NCBI GenBank assembly: GCA_029260135.1
Contig: JAJDDV010000058.1
Location: 29,184 to 93,183, forward strand
Direction of reading: 5' to 3'
Length of the DNA stretch: 64,000 nt
DNA from: Phycisphaerae bacterium
GTDB taxonomy: Bacteria; Planctomycetota; Phycisphaerae; UBA1845
Shown here in pieces: positions 5,453 through 13,957 of this stretch. The notes under the pieces are model-generated. The model ran no database searches, was not told the origin of the DNA, and saw only the letters and a program-made list of their open reading frames with translations. Each line of letters begins with the position of its first letter. Within the stretch, counting starts at the first letter, position 1. The translations under genes were made by a program, and so were the position numbers.

Positions 5453-8134
5453 CTACCCGAACCGATCCTTCCATGCCTTGAGGCGCTGGAGCGCCTCGAG
5501 CGGCGTCATCTGATCCGGGTCGACGCCGGAGAGTTCCTCAGCCAGTTCTTCGCCCGGCTCGCGAAACAGCGTGAGCTGATCGTCGGATCGTGTGCGCTTC
5601 CTGGTGAGTTGCGGCGTTCGCGACTCCCGCTCGAAACCGCGCTGCAGCTCTTCGAGCACTTCAGACCCGCGACGAATCACACCCGGCGGTATCCCAGCCA
5701 GCTTCGCGACATGGATCCCGTAGCTCTTACTGGCCCCGCCCTCCACAATCGCGTGCAGGAACACAATGCCCTCATCCCCCTGCTCGCGGACGGCCACATT
5801 GTAGTTCCGCACACCCCGAAACAGGTCCGCCAGTTCCGTCAGTTCGTGATAATGAGTCGCGATCAGCGCCGGACACTGAATCTCGGTCGCCAGGTGTTCC
5901 GTGATCGCCCACGCCAGTGACAGCCCATCGAACGTACTCGTGCCGCGCCCCAGTTCATCGAGAACCACGAGTGACTTGTTCGTGGCATTGTGCAGAATGT
6001 TCGCTGCCTCGGTCATCTCGACCATGAACGTCGATTGCCCGCGCATGATCTCGTCCGACGAACCCACACGCGCGAAAATCCGATCGACCGCGAAGCACGT
6101 CATACCTCGCGCGGGCACGAACGACCCCGTCTGCGCCAAGAGCGCCAGCAGCGCCACTTGCCGGATATAGGTACTCTTCCCCGCCATATTCGGACCGGTG
6201 ATCACGAGCACCTGACAGTCCGGCTGTGTCAGCCCCGTGTCATTCGGGACAAACGCGTCACCCAAAACCTGATCCAAAACCGGGTGCCGGCCCTCGAGAA
6301 TCTCGATGTTACCGTCAGAACTGAAGTCCGGGCGCACGAATCGCCGATCCCGTGCCAACTGTGCCAACCCCGTGGCACAGTCTGCAGAGCCGATCCCCGC
6401 CGCGACTGTGAGCAGTTCTTCAATTCGCTCGGCGGTTGCGCGCCGAATGTCTTCGAAAAGGCGCAGCTCGAGTTCGAGCGCGCGGTCCTGCGCGGAGAGC
6501 ACTTCCGACTCGTACTGCTTGAGTTCGTCGGTGATGTAGCGTTCGGCGTTCTTGATCGTTTGCTTGCGCACGTACTCGGGTGGCACGCGGTCCTTGCCGG
6601 TGTTCGACACTTCAATGTAGTAACCGAAGACGCGATTGAAGCCGACTTTGAGTGTTGGGATTCCGGTGCGCTCGATCTCCCGGCGTTGGTAGTCGGCGAG
6701 CCACTCGCGGCCGTCGCGGCGGATGTGTCGGAGTCGATCAAGTTCTTCGTCGTAACCGTCGGCGATGAAGCCGCCTTCGCGTGTTGTGGGTGGCGCGTCG
6801 GGATGGATCGCATTCAGTAATAAAGTAGCTAAATCGGTGAGGCCACAGAAGTCGGAGGCGATGGCTGTCAGGTAGGGGACGCGCGAGCCTTCGAGCTGCG
6901 CAGCGACAGCGGGCAGCGTTTCGAGTGTGCGACCCAGCGCGCCGAGTTCGCGCGGGGAAGTACGCGACAGCGCAACGCGTCCGGCGATTCGCTCGACGTC
7001 GGCCATCTCCTTGAGTCTTGTGCGAAGGTCATTACAAATGGTGTCGTTGTCAACGAGGAAAGAAACCGCATCCTGTCGATGCACGATGGCGCAGACGTCA
7101 GTGAGCGGCGCGCGCAGCCACTGGCGCAGCATCCGGCTTCCGATGGGGTGGGTGGTTCGATCGATAGCCCAGAGGAGCGAGCCTTCGTGCGCACCGCTTC
7201 GCAGCGTTCGATCGATCTCCAGTGCGCGCCAGCTGCTGTGGTCAATCTGCAGATGGTCGGTGACGACGCGGCGACGGAGGGCGGTGATGTGGGTCAGCGA
7301 TGTTTTCTGGGTCTCAGCCAGGTATTGAACGATGACGCCGGCGGCGCAGAGGGATGCATCAACCTCCTCAAAACCGAAACCCGCAAGCGTCGAGACACCG
7401 AAGTGTTCGAGCAGGGTTCGCTCGGATTGGTAGTGCGAGTACTCGTGCGCGGGTCGGCGCGAAATGGGTGTGCCGCAGATCTGTCGCAGATCTTCGGCCA
7501 CGGACTCGGCTGGACCCTGTCGGTCGTCGTCGATGAGCAGTTCCGCCGGTCGCATCCGCACGAGTTCGTCGAGAAGGGAGTCCGGCGGAACATCGATGAC
7601 TTCGAATCGGCCGGCGGCGAGTTCGATCATTGCGAGGCCGACGCCGGCGGGAGCCGTGGCACCCGGCGCTCGTTTGCCTCGAAGGCAGATACAGGCCAGG
7701 ACGTTGTCGTCCTGCTCGGCGAGGAGGGATTCGTCGGTCAGCGTGCCGGCGGTGACGATTCGGACCACGTCTCGTTTGACGACGCCCTTGGCTTCTTTGG
7801 GGTCTTCGAGCTGCTCGGAGATGGCGACCTTGTATCCGGCCGCGACGAGCTTTTTGAGGTAGCCGTCGAGCGCGTGGTAGGGGATCCCGGCGAGTGGAAT
7901 CGGGTTGTCGCTTCCCTTATTGCGTGAGGTCAGCGTGATGCCGAGGACTTTGGCACAGAGCTTGGCGTCGTCGTAAAAGGTCTCGTAGAAGTCGCCCATG
8001 CGGAAGAGCAGGACGGCGTCGCCAACGCGTTTCTTCTGGTCGACGTATTGCTGCATGGCCGGTGACAGGGCGTCTGCGCGCGGATTTGCCTTCTTCTTCG
8101 TGACGCCGTCTGTTGTCGGTTTGGTCGAGGACAA
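5453..8134 (-). CDS. mutS: DNA mismatch repair protein MutS
   Basis: An 893-residue MutS of normal length. The N-terminal mismatch-binding domain has the RMGDFYETFYDDAK motif, whose Phe and Glu contact the mismatch. Connector, lever and clamp regions follow. The C-terminal ABC-type ATPase has Walker A GPNMAGKSTYIRQ, the Walker B/signature region VVLDELGRGTSTFDG and the switch motif ATHYHELTEL. The protein recognises base mismatches as a dimer and acts with MutL; no mutL is in the window. The start is TTG 8134, since no ATG lies between it and the MQQY segment where most family members begin. It is divergent from the methyltransferase gene, with a 292-nt gap. Confidence 0.97.
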   Translation of the reverse strand: MSSTKPTTDGVTKKKANPRADALSPAMQQYVDQKKRVGDAVLLFRMGDFYETFYDDAKLCAKVLGITLTSRNKGSDNPIPLAGIPYHALDGYLKKLVAAGYKVAISEQLEDPKEAKGVVKRDVVRIVTAGTLTDESLLAEQDDNVLACICLRGKRAPGATAPAGVGLAMIELAAGRFEVIDVPPDSLLDELVRMRPAELLIDDDRQGPAESVAEDLRQICGTPISRRPAHEYSHYQSERTLLEHFGVSTLAGFGFEEVDASLCAAGVIVQYLAETQKTSLTHITALRRRVVTDHLQIDHSSWRALEIDRTLRSGAHEGSLLWAIDRTTHPIGSRMLRQWLRAPLTDVCAIVHRQDAVSFLVDNDTICNDLRTRLKEMADVERIAGRVALSRTSPRELGALGRTLETLPAVAAQLEGSRVPYLTAIASDFCGLTDLATLLLNAIHPDAPPTTREGGFIADGYDEELDRLRHIRRDGREWLADYQRREIERTGIPTLKVGFNRVFGYYIEVSNTGKDRVPPEYVRKQTIKNAERYITDELKQYESEVLSAQDRALELELRLFEDIRRATAERIEELLTVAAGIGSADCATGLAQLARDRRFVRPDFSSDGNIEILEGRHPVLDQVLGDAFVPNDTGLTQPDCQVLVITGPNMAGKSTYIRQVALLALLAQTGSFVPARGMTCFAVDRIFARVGSSDEIMRGQSTFMVEMTEAANILHNATNKSLVVLDELGRGTSTFDGLSLAWAITEHLATEIQCPALIATHYHELTELADLFRGVRNYNVAVREQGDEGIVFLHAIVEGGASKSYGIHVAKLAGIPPGVIRRGSEVLEELQRGFERESRTPQLTRKRTRSDDQLTLFREPGEELAEELSGVDPDQMTPLEALQRLKAWKDRFG

Positions 8135-8426
8135 TGCGCGAATCCGGAAAACCCGTGTCTGCCGAGCGGACGACCTTCATCAATCTGTGTCCGCGGCTTG
8201 GCGAGATGCTACCCGGTGGGGCGTGGCTTGCCCAGGGTTTGAGTCGGCGCTGTGTTGCCCGTCTGCGCGCCGATTTCCTCTCCGAGTTTCATTCGGGTGT
8301 CCCGCACGCGTAACGACAGTAAAGCCGCGTCTCTGAGACGCCGAAGATCGTAAAGAGGCCGTCATGCGGTCTGCGGTAGATCCCTGCCGGCGCGCGGGAC
8401 GGTAGCATCGAGCGGAGAGTCAAATC

Positions 8427-9200
8427 ATGGACTCAGCGGCATACGCGAAATGGCTGATCGACACGCGGCGGTTCTGGGACGCGGACTCGGAATTCCAGGC
8501 GAAGTATCGCCGGATTTGCTCGTCACCGGAGTTCGACGCGACGACGGACGAGGGCGAGCTAGTGGGGTTGTGGGATCGGGCGACCGAGGCCTCATTGCGC
8601 ATGATTCTCCGCGCGATTCCCATCTCGAGCGAGTGGACGTGTGTGGAGATCGGGTGCGGGATCGGGCGGCTGCTCAAGCCGGTGGCCGCGCGATGTCGGC
8701 AAGCGATCGGTGTCGACCTGAGCCAGAAGATGGTCGCTTGGTCGCGGGATTATCTTCGCGGAAGCCCGAATGCCGAGGTCCGACTGAATGACGGCCATTC
8801 GCTGACGGGGATCGATGATGCATCGGTGGACTTCGTCTATTCGCATCTGGCGTTTCAGCACATCACATTGCACGAGGTTGTCGAGGCTTATCTGGGGGAG
8901 ATCGCACGCGTGCTGAAGCCGGGTGGGTATTGCCGCATTCAGAACTGGCGTGATGCGTCCAAGCCTGTGGCAGAGTCGCTGAAGGATGTCGTTCGACCCC
9001 TGCTCGGTCGCGATCGGTATCGGAGTTCACGCTGCTGGGTCTGGGAGGAAGGGAAAGAGGTTCGATTCGGGGGGGTCGTGTATCATCCCAGAACGTGGCG
9101 CAGTCTGCTGCGCCGACACGGCCTTCGTTGCACGTCTACCGAACTTGGCGCAGGTCACGACTATTGGATGTGGACGACGAGCCGGCGCGGGGATCGCTAG
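8427..9200 (+). CDS. Class I SAM-dependent methyltransferase
   Basis: A 257-residue protein with the Rossmann-type methyltransferase fold of the Methyltransf_11/25 group. Motif I is CVEIGCGIGRLL (residues ~72-83), motif II is IGVDLSQKMV, and motif III lies around DGHSLTGIDDASVDFVYSHLAFQHI. The substrate is not predictable. The C-terminus contains a VYHPRTWRSLLRRHGL segment common in this family. It stands alone, followed by a hairpin-repeat-rich gap. Confidence 0.85.
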   Translation: MDSAAYAKWLIDTRRFWDADSEFQAKYRRICSSPEFDATTDEGELVGLWDRATEASLRMILRAIPISSEWTCVEIGCGIGRLLKPVAARCRQAIGVDLSQKMVAWSRDYLRGSPNAEVRLNDGHSLTGIDDASVDFVYSHLAFQHITLHEVVEAYLGEIARVLKPGGYCRIQNWRDASKPVAESLKDVVRPLLGRDRYRSSRCWVWEEGKEVRFGGVVYHPRTWRSLLRRHGLRCTSTELGAGHDYWMWTTSRRGDR

Positions 9201-9252
9201 CGCGTTGTGTCTAACCGCGGAGAGCGCAGAGGATTGTGGGCGACGCAGATCC

Positions 9253-9271
9253 CACCGGTTGGAAACCGGTG
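9253..9271. repeat. Interspersed palindrome, copy 1
   Basis: The 19-mer CACCGGTTGGAAACCGGTG (8-bp stem, GGA loop) occurs identically at 15737-15755 and, reversed, at 55095-55113. Here it lies between the ends of the methyltransferase gene and the convergent SUI1-like gene. Downstream, at about 9325-9350, is a degraded CCGCACAGCGGGTCCTACA unit of a second hairpin family. Confidence 0.8.
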
Positions 9272-9393
9272 CCACACCGGCATGACGGGGTCGCAGCCGC
9301 GCGCGGGGGTGGCCCTTCATCGCTGATGCTCCGCACAGCGGGTCCTACACCCGGGGGACTTACAGACAGGCTGGAGCTATGGGGAGGGGGAGG

Positions 9394-9759
9394 TTACCCG
9401 CCGGTCTTCTTGGCGGGGTATCCCAAGTCTTCGAGGACGGCCAGCGCGCGCTTCGTGTGATCGCCCTGGATCTCAAGGACCCCCGCGGTCACGGTTCCGC
9501 CTGCGGCGCATGCAGACTTGAGTTGTCGCAGAATCGCGGTCAGATCTGACGCTGAGGGGTCCAGACCCTCCACGACGGTGACTGTTTTTCCCTTTCGGCG
9601 TTTCTCTCGGCGGATGCGCACGGGCTGGTCTTTGGGAAGCCGCACGTCACCGTCGGCGCTGCGGGGGCACGCGCACTGATTCAATGGTCTCTCGCAAACC
9701 TGGCAGGAAACCGGGCGTTCAAGCGGTGTGCCATCGAAGAGTCCAGGCATGCCGGGCAT
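9394..9759 (-). CDS. SUI1/eIF1-family translation factor homologue
   Basis: A 121-residue protein. The C-terminal ~80 residues match the SUI1/YciH fold: VRIRREKRRKGKTVTVVEGLD, then DLTAILRQLKSACAAGGTV and EIQGDHTKRALAVLEDLGY. The N-terminus carries a small cysteine cluster (CQVCERPLNQCAC) like a degenerate zinc ribbon, seen in many bacterial homologues. In archaea and eukaryotes the family guards start-codon selection; the bacterial YciH role is less settled. It is convergent with the methyltransferase gene. Confidence 0.88.
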   Translation of the reverse strand: MPGMPGLFDGTPLERPVSCQVCERPLNQCACPRSADGDVRLPKDQPVRIRREKRRKGKTVTVVEGLDPSASDLTAILRQLKSACAAGGTVTAGVLEIQGDHTKRALAVLEDLGYPAKKTGG

Positions 9760-9828
9760 CGTAATGGAACCTGACGGGTCGGTCGACGGGCTTTTCGCGG
9801 CGCCGGTGAGCGAATATCGTTAGCGGTG

Positions 9829-10995
9829 ATGACAGACTTTCATGAACCGCGAACGATTCGTATCACCTGCGCTCCAGGGCTGGTCGACTACCTTCGGGGC
9901 GAGGTCGAGGTGCTTGGTTACTCGGTGGACACTTCCTGGCCGACGGGTCTGGAGATCACAGCCGGCATGCACGACGCCATGCGGCTGAATCTTTTTCTGC
10001 GCACGGCGTTCAATGTGCTCGTGCTGATCGAGGCCTTTCCGTGCGCCGATCCGGACGAGCTGTACCGGCGCGTGCGCGCACTGCACTGGGAGGAGATGAT
10101 CTCGCCGGATGAGTATCTCAGTGTGGTGTCGAGCGTGAACACGCCGACGATCAAAGACTGGCGATTCGCAAGCCTCAAGGTCAAAGACGCAATTGTGGAC
10201 CGGGTGGCTTCGGTGGTGGGTGCTCGGCCGAACTCCGGGCCTGACCGGCGAAACTTCGTCGTTCATCTCTACTGGAGCGGGAACGATGCGTGGGTTTTCC
10301 TGAATACGTCGGGGCAGAAGCTCGCGGATCGGAATTACCGCAAGATGCCGCACAAGGCTCCGATGCAGGAGACCTTGGCGGCCGGTGTCATGCTGGCGAC
10401 GGGGTATGACGGGTCGGTGCCGCTCGTCAACCCGATGTGCGGCAGCGGTACGCTGGCGATCGAGGCGGCGCTGATCGCCTCGGGTCGACCGCCCGGGTTG
10501 CTTCGAGCGAACTTCGGGTTCATGCACCGCAAGGGCTTCGACGTCGATGGGTGGCAGGCGTTGCGCCGCGGCGCCAAGAAGATCCGCAACAAAGGCACGA
10601 TCGCCCCGATTATCGCCACGGATATCGATGAGGGCGCCCTGTGCGCAGCCAGGCAGAACGCCGAGACGGCCGGCGTACACCACATGATCCGATTCGAGCG
10701 GTGCGACTTCGCGGATACACCCATTCCATCCGAGCGGGGGATCGTCGTTATGAATCCCGAGTACGGCGAACGACTCGGCGTCATCGCGGAGCTCGAAGGG
10801 ACCTACAAGCGCATGGGTGATTTCTTCAAGCAGCGTTGTCAGGGGTGGACCGGTTACATCTTTACCGGCAACCTCGAACTCGCAAAGAAGGTCGGGCTGC
10901 GGACAAGCCGCCGTCTGGAGTTCTTCAACGCGAAGATCGAGTGCCGGCTGCTCAAGTACGAGCTGTATGAGGGAACGCGTCGCAAGGAGAGCTAG
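9829..10995 (+). CDS. RlmL-like rRNA (guanine-N2)-methyltransferase
   Basis: A 388-residue protein with an N-terminal THUMP region (residues ~1-160) and a C-terminal SAM methyltransferase domain. Visible motifs are VNPMCGSGTLAIEAAL (motif I), ATDIDEGALCAARQNAE (motif II) and the catalytic-type NPEYGERLG, a variant of the usual NPPYGERL. The C-terminus, FFNAKIECRLLKYELYEG, is characteristic of the RlmL/YcbY N-terminal half. E. coli RlmL is fused to a second methyltransferase (RlmK) of about 300 residues, which is absent here. A GTG at 9826 immediately precedes the chosen ATG. Confidence 0.85.
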   Translation: MTDFHEPRTIRITCAPGLVDYLRGEVEVLGYSVDTSWPTGLEITAGMHDAMRLNLFLRTAFNVLVLIEAFPCADPDELYRRVRALHWEEMISPDEYLSVVSSVNTPTIKDWRFASLKVKDAIVDRVASVVGARPNSGPDRRNFVVHLYWSGNDAWVFLNTSGQKLADRNYRKMPHKAPMQETLAAGVMLATGYDGSVPLVNPMCGSGTLAIEAALIASGRPPGLLRANFGFMHRKGFDVDGWQALRRGAKKIRNKGTIAPIIATDIDEGALCAARQNAETAGVHHMIRFERCDFADTPIPSERGIVVMNPEYGERLGVIAELEGTYKRMGDFFKQRCQGWTGYIFTGNLELAKKVGLRTSRRLEFFNAKIECRLLKYELYEGTRRKES

Positions 10996-11128
10996 GTCGG
11001 GCGGACCCACGCCGGGGCAACAGGTCTCGACGCTGGTGCAGTCGACGCCTGCAAATCAGTCAGACCTGTGGTCGGCAGGGCGGCCCCGTACGACCTTCGG
11101 AGGCGGATTGGATTCCGATCATCGTGTT

Positions 11129-11206
11129 CCCCAGGTCTGAAGACCTGGGCCAGCCTGCCGCTTGCATATCTGTTAGGCAGATGGTCCGCACAGCGGACCC
11201 TACAGT
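11129..11206. repeat. Pair of interspersed hairpins
   Basis: Two palindromes sit between the convergent ends of the RlmL-like gene and citF. The first is CCCAGGTCT-GA-AGACCTGGG (11130-11149). The second is GGTCCGC-ACA-GCGGACC (11183-11199), followed by CTACA. Both belong to families found elsewhere in the window (for example 58366, 63829 and 18927), so they are repeat elements that may also serve as terminators. Confidence 0.7.
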
Positions 11207-11235
11207 TGGGCCGACCGAGCATGTGGTCGACGACG

Positions 11236-12795
11236 TCAGGTCTTCACCTGTCGCACGCAATCGATGACGGTTCCGTCGACCCATTTGATGGCTGCGACGA
11301 CCTTGTCGCCGAGTGACGGTGGGGTGGGGGCGCCGCCGCAGAGCAACTCGACCTCGGCTTTGATGTCCTGGATCGGGCGGATCGGCAGGTCGCTTCCTTT
11401 GACGGCTTCGAGCAGATCGGCGCGGCGCGGGTTGATGGCGATGCCGCGCTCGGTGACGATGACGTCAACCAAATCGCCGGGGCCGCACAGGGTGGTGACG
11501 CGATCGACGATCACCGGTATGCGATCTCTCACCGAAGGGATCGGAAGAATCACGCACTTGCCGAAGAGGCAGTTCTGCCAGCCGCCGATACCGTGGAGGA
11601 GGCGGCCATCGGAATGTGTCACGACGTTGGCATTGAAGTCGACGTCGACTTCGGTGGCGCCGAGTACGGTCGCGTCGAGCATGGAGGCGAAGTTGCCCTT
11701 GCCGTGGTAGTTGTAGCTGGTAAACGGGCTGGTGTCCTGGTGGTTGGGGTTGTCTCGCATCGAGCGGACGCCGTCGAGGTCGAAGGTCTGGCCGTCGAGG
11801 ATGTAGTCGGTGAGGCCTTGCTCGAGCATTTCGACGAGGTATTTCGTGCTGCCGCCGCGGATGAACCGAGCGCTGACACCGGCGTCCTTCATCATCTCTT
11901 TGAGGAAAATTGCAAAGCCCAGCGCCGTTCCGCCTGCGCCGGCCTGGAAGGAGAAGCCGTCTTGCATGATGCCCGCGTCGCGAACGAAGCGTGCGGCGAG
12001 TTCGGCGATGAGGAGTCGGTCGGGGCTTTTGGTGAGCTGGGTGGTGCCCGAGACGATTTTGCTGGGGTCACCAATCGAATCCATCACAACGACCTGGTCG
12101 ACGTTGTTGCCCTGGATCTGCCAGGGGATGCAGGGGAAATCGATGAGGTTGTCGGTGACGACGATCACATGATCGGCGTAGATCGAGTCAGCCAGGGCGA
12201 AGCCGAGCAGGCCGCAAGCGGAGGGGCCGGTGACGCCGTTGGCGTTACCGAACGGGTCTGCAGTCGGCGCGGCGATGACGGCGATGTCGATGTGGACTTC
12301 GCCGTCCTGGATGGCTTGCCAGCGTCCGCCGTGCGAGCGGAGCACGCCCATGCCGCGCATCTTTCCGCTGGAGCAGTAGTCGCCGAGCGGGCCGTTCATG
12401 CTCCCCTCGATGTGGTGGATCACCCCTGATTCCAAGTGGTCGATGATTGGGGCGTGGCAGGGGAAGGACGCGCTGGGGAACCAGCGGAGGTCTTTGACGC
12501 CGAGTGCTGCGGCCGCTTCGAAGAGCGGGTTGGCGACCTTGTCGCCATTGCGGAAATGGTGGTGGGTGGAGATGGTTATGCCGTTGCGCAGGCCGGCGTT
12601 CTGTAAGGCCGTCTTCAGATTCGCGACGATCTTGCTGCCGCTGTCGGGATAGTCGGCGCAGGTGCGCAAGGGCGGCGCGGCTTTAGTCCCCTCGGGGCGA
12701 TACTTGCCGACGCCCTGAAACGGAACGGCGGGCCTGCCGTTGATCTCGGTCGGGACGATTCGGCCGGCGGTGTTTCCGGTATGAGGCTGAGTCAC
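11236..12795 (-). CDS. citF: Citrate lyase alpha subunit
   Basis: A 519-residue CitF, the acyl-carrier transferase subunit that swaps acetate for citrate on the lyase acyl carrier. The match is end to end: STHHHFRNGD near the N-terminus, a HHIEGSMNGPLGDY segment, TADPFGNANGVTGPSACG, FQAGAGGTALGFA, and a C-terminal IVTERGIAINPRRADL. The start is GTG 12795, with GGAG 9 nt upstream. It is the last cit gene in the minus-strand direction; the MNT/HNH insertion at 12.9-13.9 kb separates it from citDE. The acetylation and prosthetic-group genes citC, citX and citG are not in the window. Confidence 0.95.
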   Translation of the reverse strand: MTQPHTGNTAGRIVPTEINGRPAVPFQGVGKYRPEGTKAAPPLRTCADYPDSGSKIVANLKTALQNAGLRNGITISTHHHFRNGDKVANPLFEAAAALGVKDLRWFPSASFPCHAPIIDHLESGVIHHIEGSMNGPLGDYCSSGKMRGMGVLRSHGGRWQAIQDGEVHIDIAVIAAPTADPFGNANGVTGPSACGLLGFALADSIYADHVIVVTDNLIDFPCIPWQIQGNNVDQVVVMDSIGDPSKIVSGTTQLTKSPDRLLIAELAARFVRDAGIMQDGFSFQAGAGGTALGFAIFLKEMMKDAGVSARFIRGGSTKYLVEMLEQGLTDYILDGQTFDLDGVRSMRDNPNHQDTSPFTSYNYHGKGNFASMLDATVLGATEVDVDFNANVVTHSDGRLLHGIGGWQNCLFGKCVILPIPSVRDRIPVIVDRVTTLCGPGDLVDVIVTERGIAINPRRADLLEAVKGSDLPIRPIQDIKAEVELLCGGAPTPPSLGDKVVAAIKWVDGTVIDCVRQVKT

Positions 12796-12881
12796 TTACG
12801 AAATCTCCACAACACCCCGTCATCTTGAAGACTTCTTCGCGTGTGGAAGAGAATCCTGGAATCGTTGATGGGGTCTCAAAT

Positions 12882-13526
12882 CTAAACTCCTTCGAAGCCT
12901 TGTTCTGATTCAGAAACCAGCGCAAAGAACGAACGGTTCTCGAAAAACGTCAATACAAACACAGAGTGAATACCATGTGAACCAATCCTCTCATAGGAAT
13001 ACTCGGCAACATCGCGCTCTCGATGTTGTGCGATCATCGAATCACGAAATGCCGCAGGGATCGCGTACTTCTGTACATCGGCCGATATACGACGATCGGA
13101 AACGGGAGTGAGTAACTTATGATGATAGCAAAGACCACGTACAATCTTGCGTAATATGCGACGTACCTTGTCGTCCTTTCCCGGGAACACTCTGTGGCGC
13201 AGTTGACCGTCGATCGAAACAGGTCTCATGTGCTCGGCTAGTTCTCGTCGACGATGTTGTCCATCCACTTTGCTAAAGCTGCGGAGTACTGTCTCCCAGT
13301 TCTCGAGAACGACAGCGTTGGGTTCCCCTGAGATGGTCAGCATGTCGCGAAAATGCGCCTCGTCGTCTGTCCATGAACTGTTGCATTTGGCGCATGCTGG
13401 AACTGTCAGAAGCTGTACGTTCGATCTAGCCCTTGAAGAAGGGGGGTAGAGACATTTCGGAAACACATGTTCCCTCTCCAGTCTTGCGCCCACGGCACCA
13501 CAATATGCACATGCGTTACCTTTCAT
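12882..13526 (-). CDS. HNH endonuclease domain protein
   Basis: A 214-residue protein beginning with an HNH/zinc motif: CAYCGAVGARLEREHVFPKCLYPP, then VPACAKCNSSWTDDE. The CxxC, the E-H-V-F-P-K core and the second CxxCN are all present. The remainder is a helical and beta extension typical of widespread orphan HNH proteins that often travel with mobile DNA. I chose ATG 13526 because the similarity begins there and it falls at the point where the hepT sequence ends; the frame is open to an ATG at 13607. Base composition is visibly A/T-richer than the neighbouring cit genes, suggesting transfer. No good ribosome site is visible. Confidence 0.7.
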   Translation of the reverse strand: MKGNACAYCGAVGARLEREHVFPKCLYPPSSRARSNVQLLTVPACAKCNSSWTDDEAHFRDMLTISGEPNAVVLENWETVLRSFSKVDGQHRRRELAEHMRPVSIDGQLRHRVFPGKDDKVRRILRKIVRGLCYHHKLLTPVSDRRISADVQKYAIPAAFRDSMIAQHRERDVAEYSYERIGSHGIHSVFVLTFFENRSFFALVSESEQGFEGV

Positions 13527-13614
13527 CGGAGTACTGGCTTCGACCCTCTGCCTCAAGAAAGAACTCGCAGGAGCTTTGGATGTCGTAGAGGTATTTCTCA
13601 GGATCATGCGGCAT
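13516..13614 (-). pseudogene. hepT: Truncated hepT (HEPN/DUF86) start
   Basis: From ATG 13614 a 32-codon frame reads MPHDPEKYLYDIQSS and continues to a TAA at 13516-13518. This is the characteristic N-terminus of HepT/DUF86 HEPN RNases, which are normally about 110-140 residues and carry an RxxxxH catalytic motif further on; that part is gone. It overlaps the end of mntA by 11 nt, as intact mntA-hepT pairs often do. The HNH gene begins at the break. A toxin-less relic is the simplest reading. Confidence 0.7.
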
Positions 13615-13912
13615 AGACAAGCCTACGGGATTCGTTCAACCGTCGGAGAAAGAACGGGTTGTTCGGCGCACCCTCTTCGACGAGGTCAACGCGGCGACCG
13701 AAGAGTTCCGAAAGCGCTCGTTGGAGCCCGAAGAAGGTGTCGAACCGGCTCCCCTGCACCAAATCGCCGAGTTGAACGAGAAAGTCCAGGTCACTGCGCT
13801 CGACGTCAAACTCCGCGGTGGCGGCTGACCCGAAGACCTCCAGTCGTGCCACATGAAAGCGACGGCAGAGATCGGCGAGTTCGTTGTGATGTTCGGCGAT
13901 TAGGGTATTCAT
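13604..13912 (-). CDS. mntA: MntA-type minimal nucleotidyltransferase
   Basis: A 102-residue protein of the MNT family, the antitoxin partner in HEPN/MNT modules. The motif VFGSAATAEFDVERSDLDFLVQ gives the GSxxxG-like loop and the DxD metal site; RRVDLVEEG supplies the third acidic residue. MntA AMPylates a tyrosine of HepT to silence it. The partner gene is cut to 32 codons here, so the antitoxin has no visible toxin. ATG 13912 is chosen; GTG 13915 precedes it directly. The gene separates citF from citDE. Confidence 0.85.
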   Translation of the reverse strand: MNTLIAEHHNELADLCRRFHVARLEVFGSAATAEFDVERSDLDFLVQLGDLVQGSRFDTFFGLQRALSELFGRRVDLVEEGAPNNPFFLRRLNESRRLVYAA

Positions 13913-13957
13913 CACACTACAGATCCGCAGACGGACCTCATCTAACTCACGCTGTCA

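Noticed and set aside
7079..7927. Long plus-strand open frame opposite mutS
   Set aside because: It is antisense to highly conserved MutS codons, has no domain and reflects G+C-rich codon bias. The same applies to frames at 5990-6820.
11593..12429. 278-codon plus-strand frame rich in Val/Asp/Glu opposite citF
   Set aside because: It mirrors the citF coding strand; composition is typical of an antisense shadow and no ribosome site or domain is visible.
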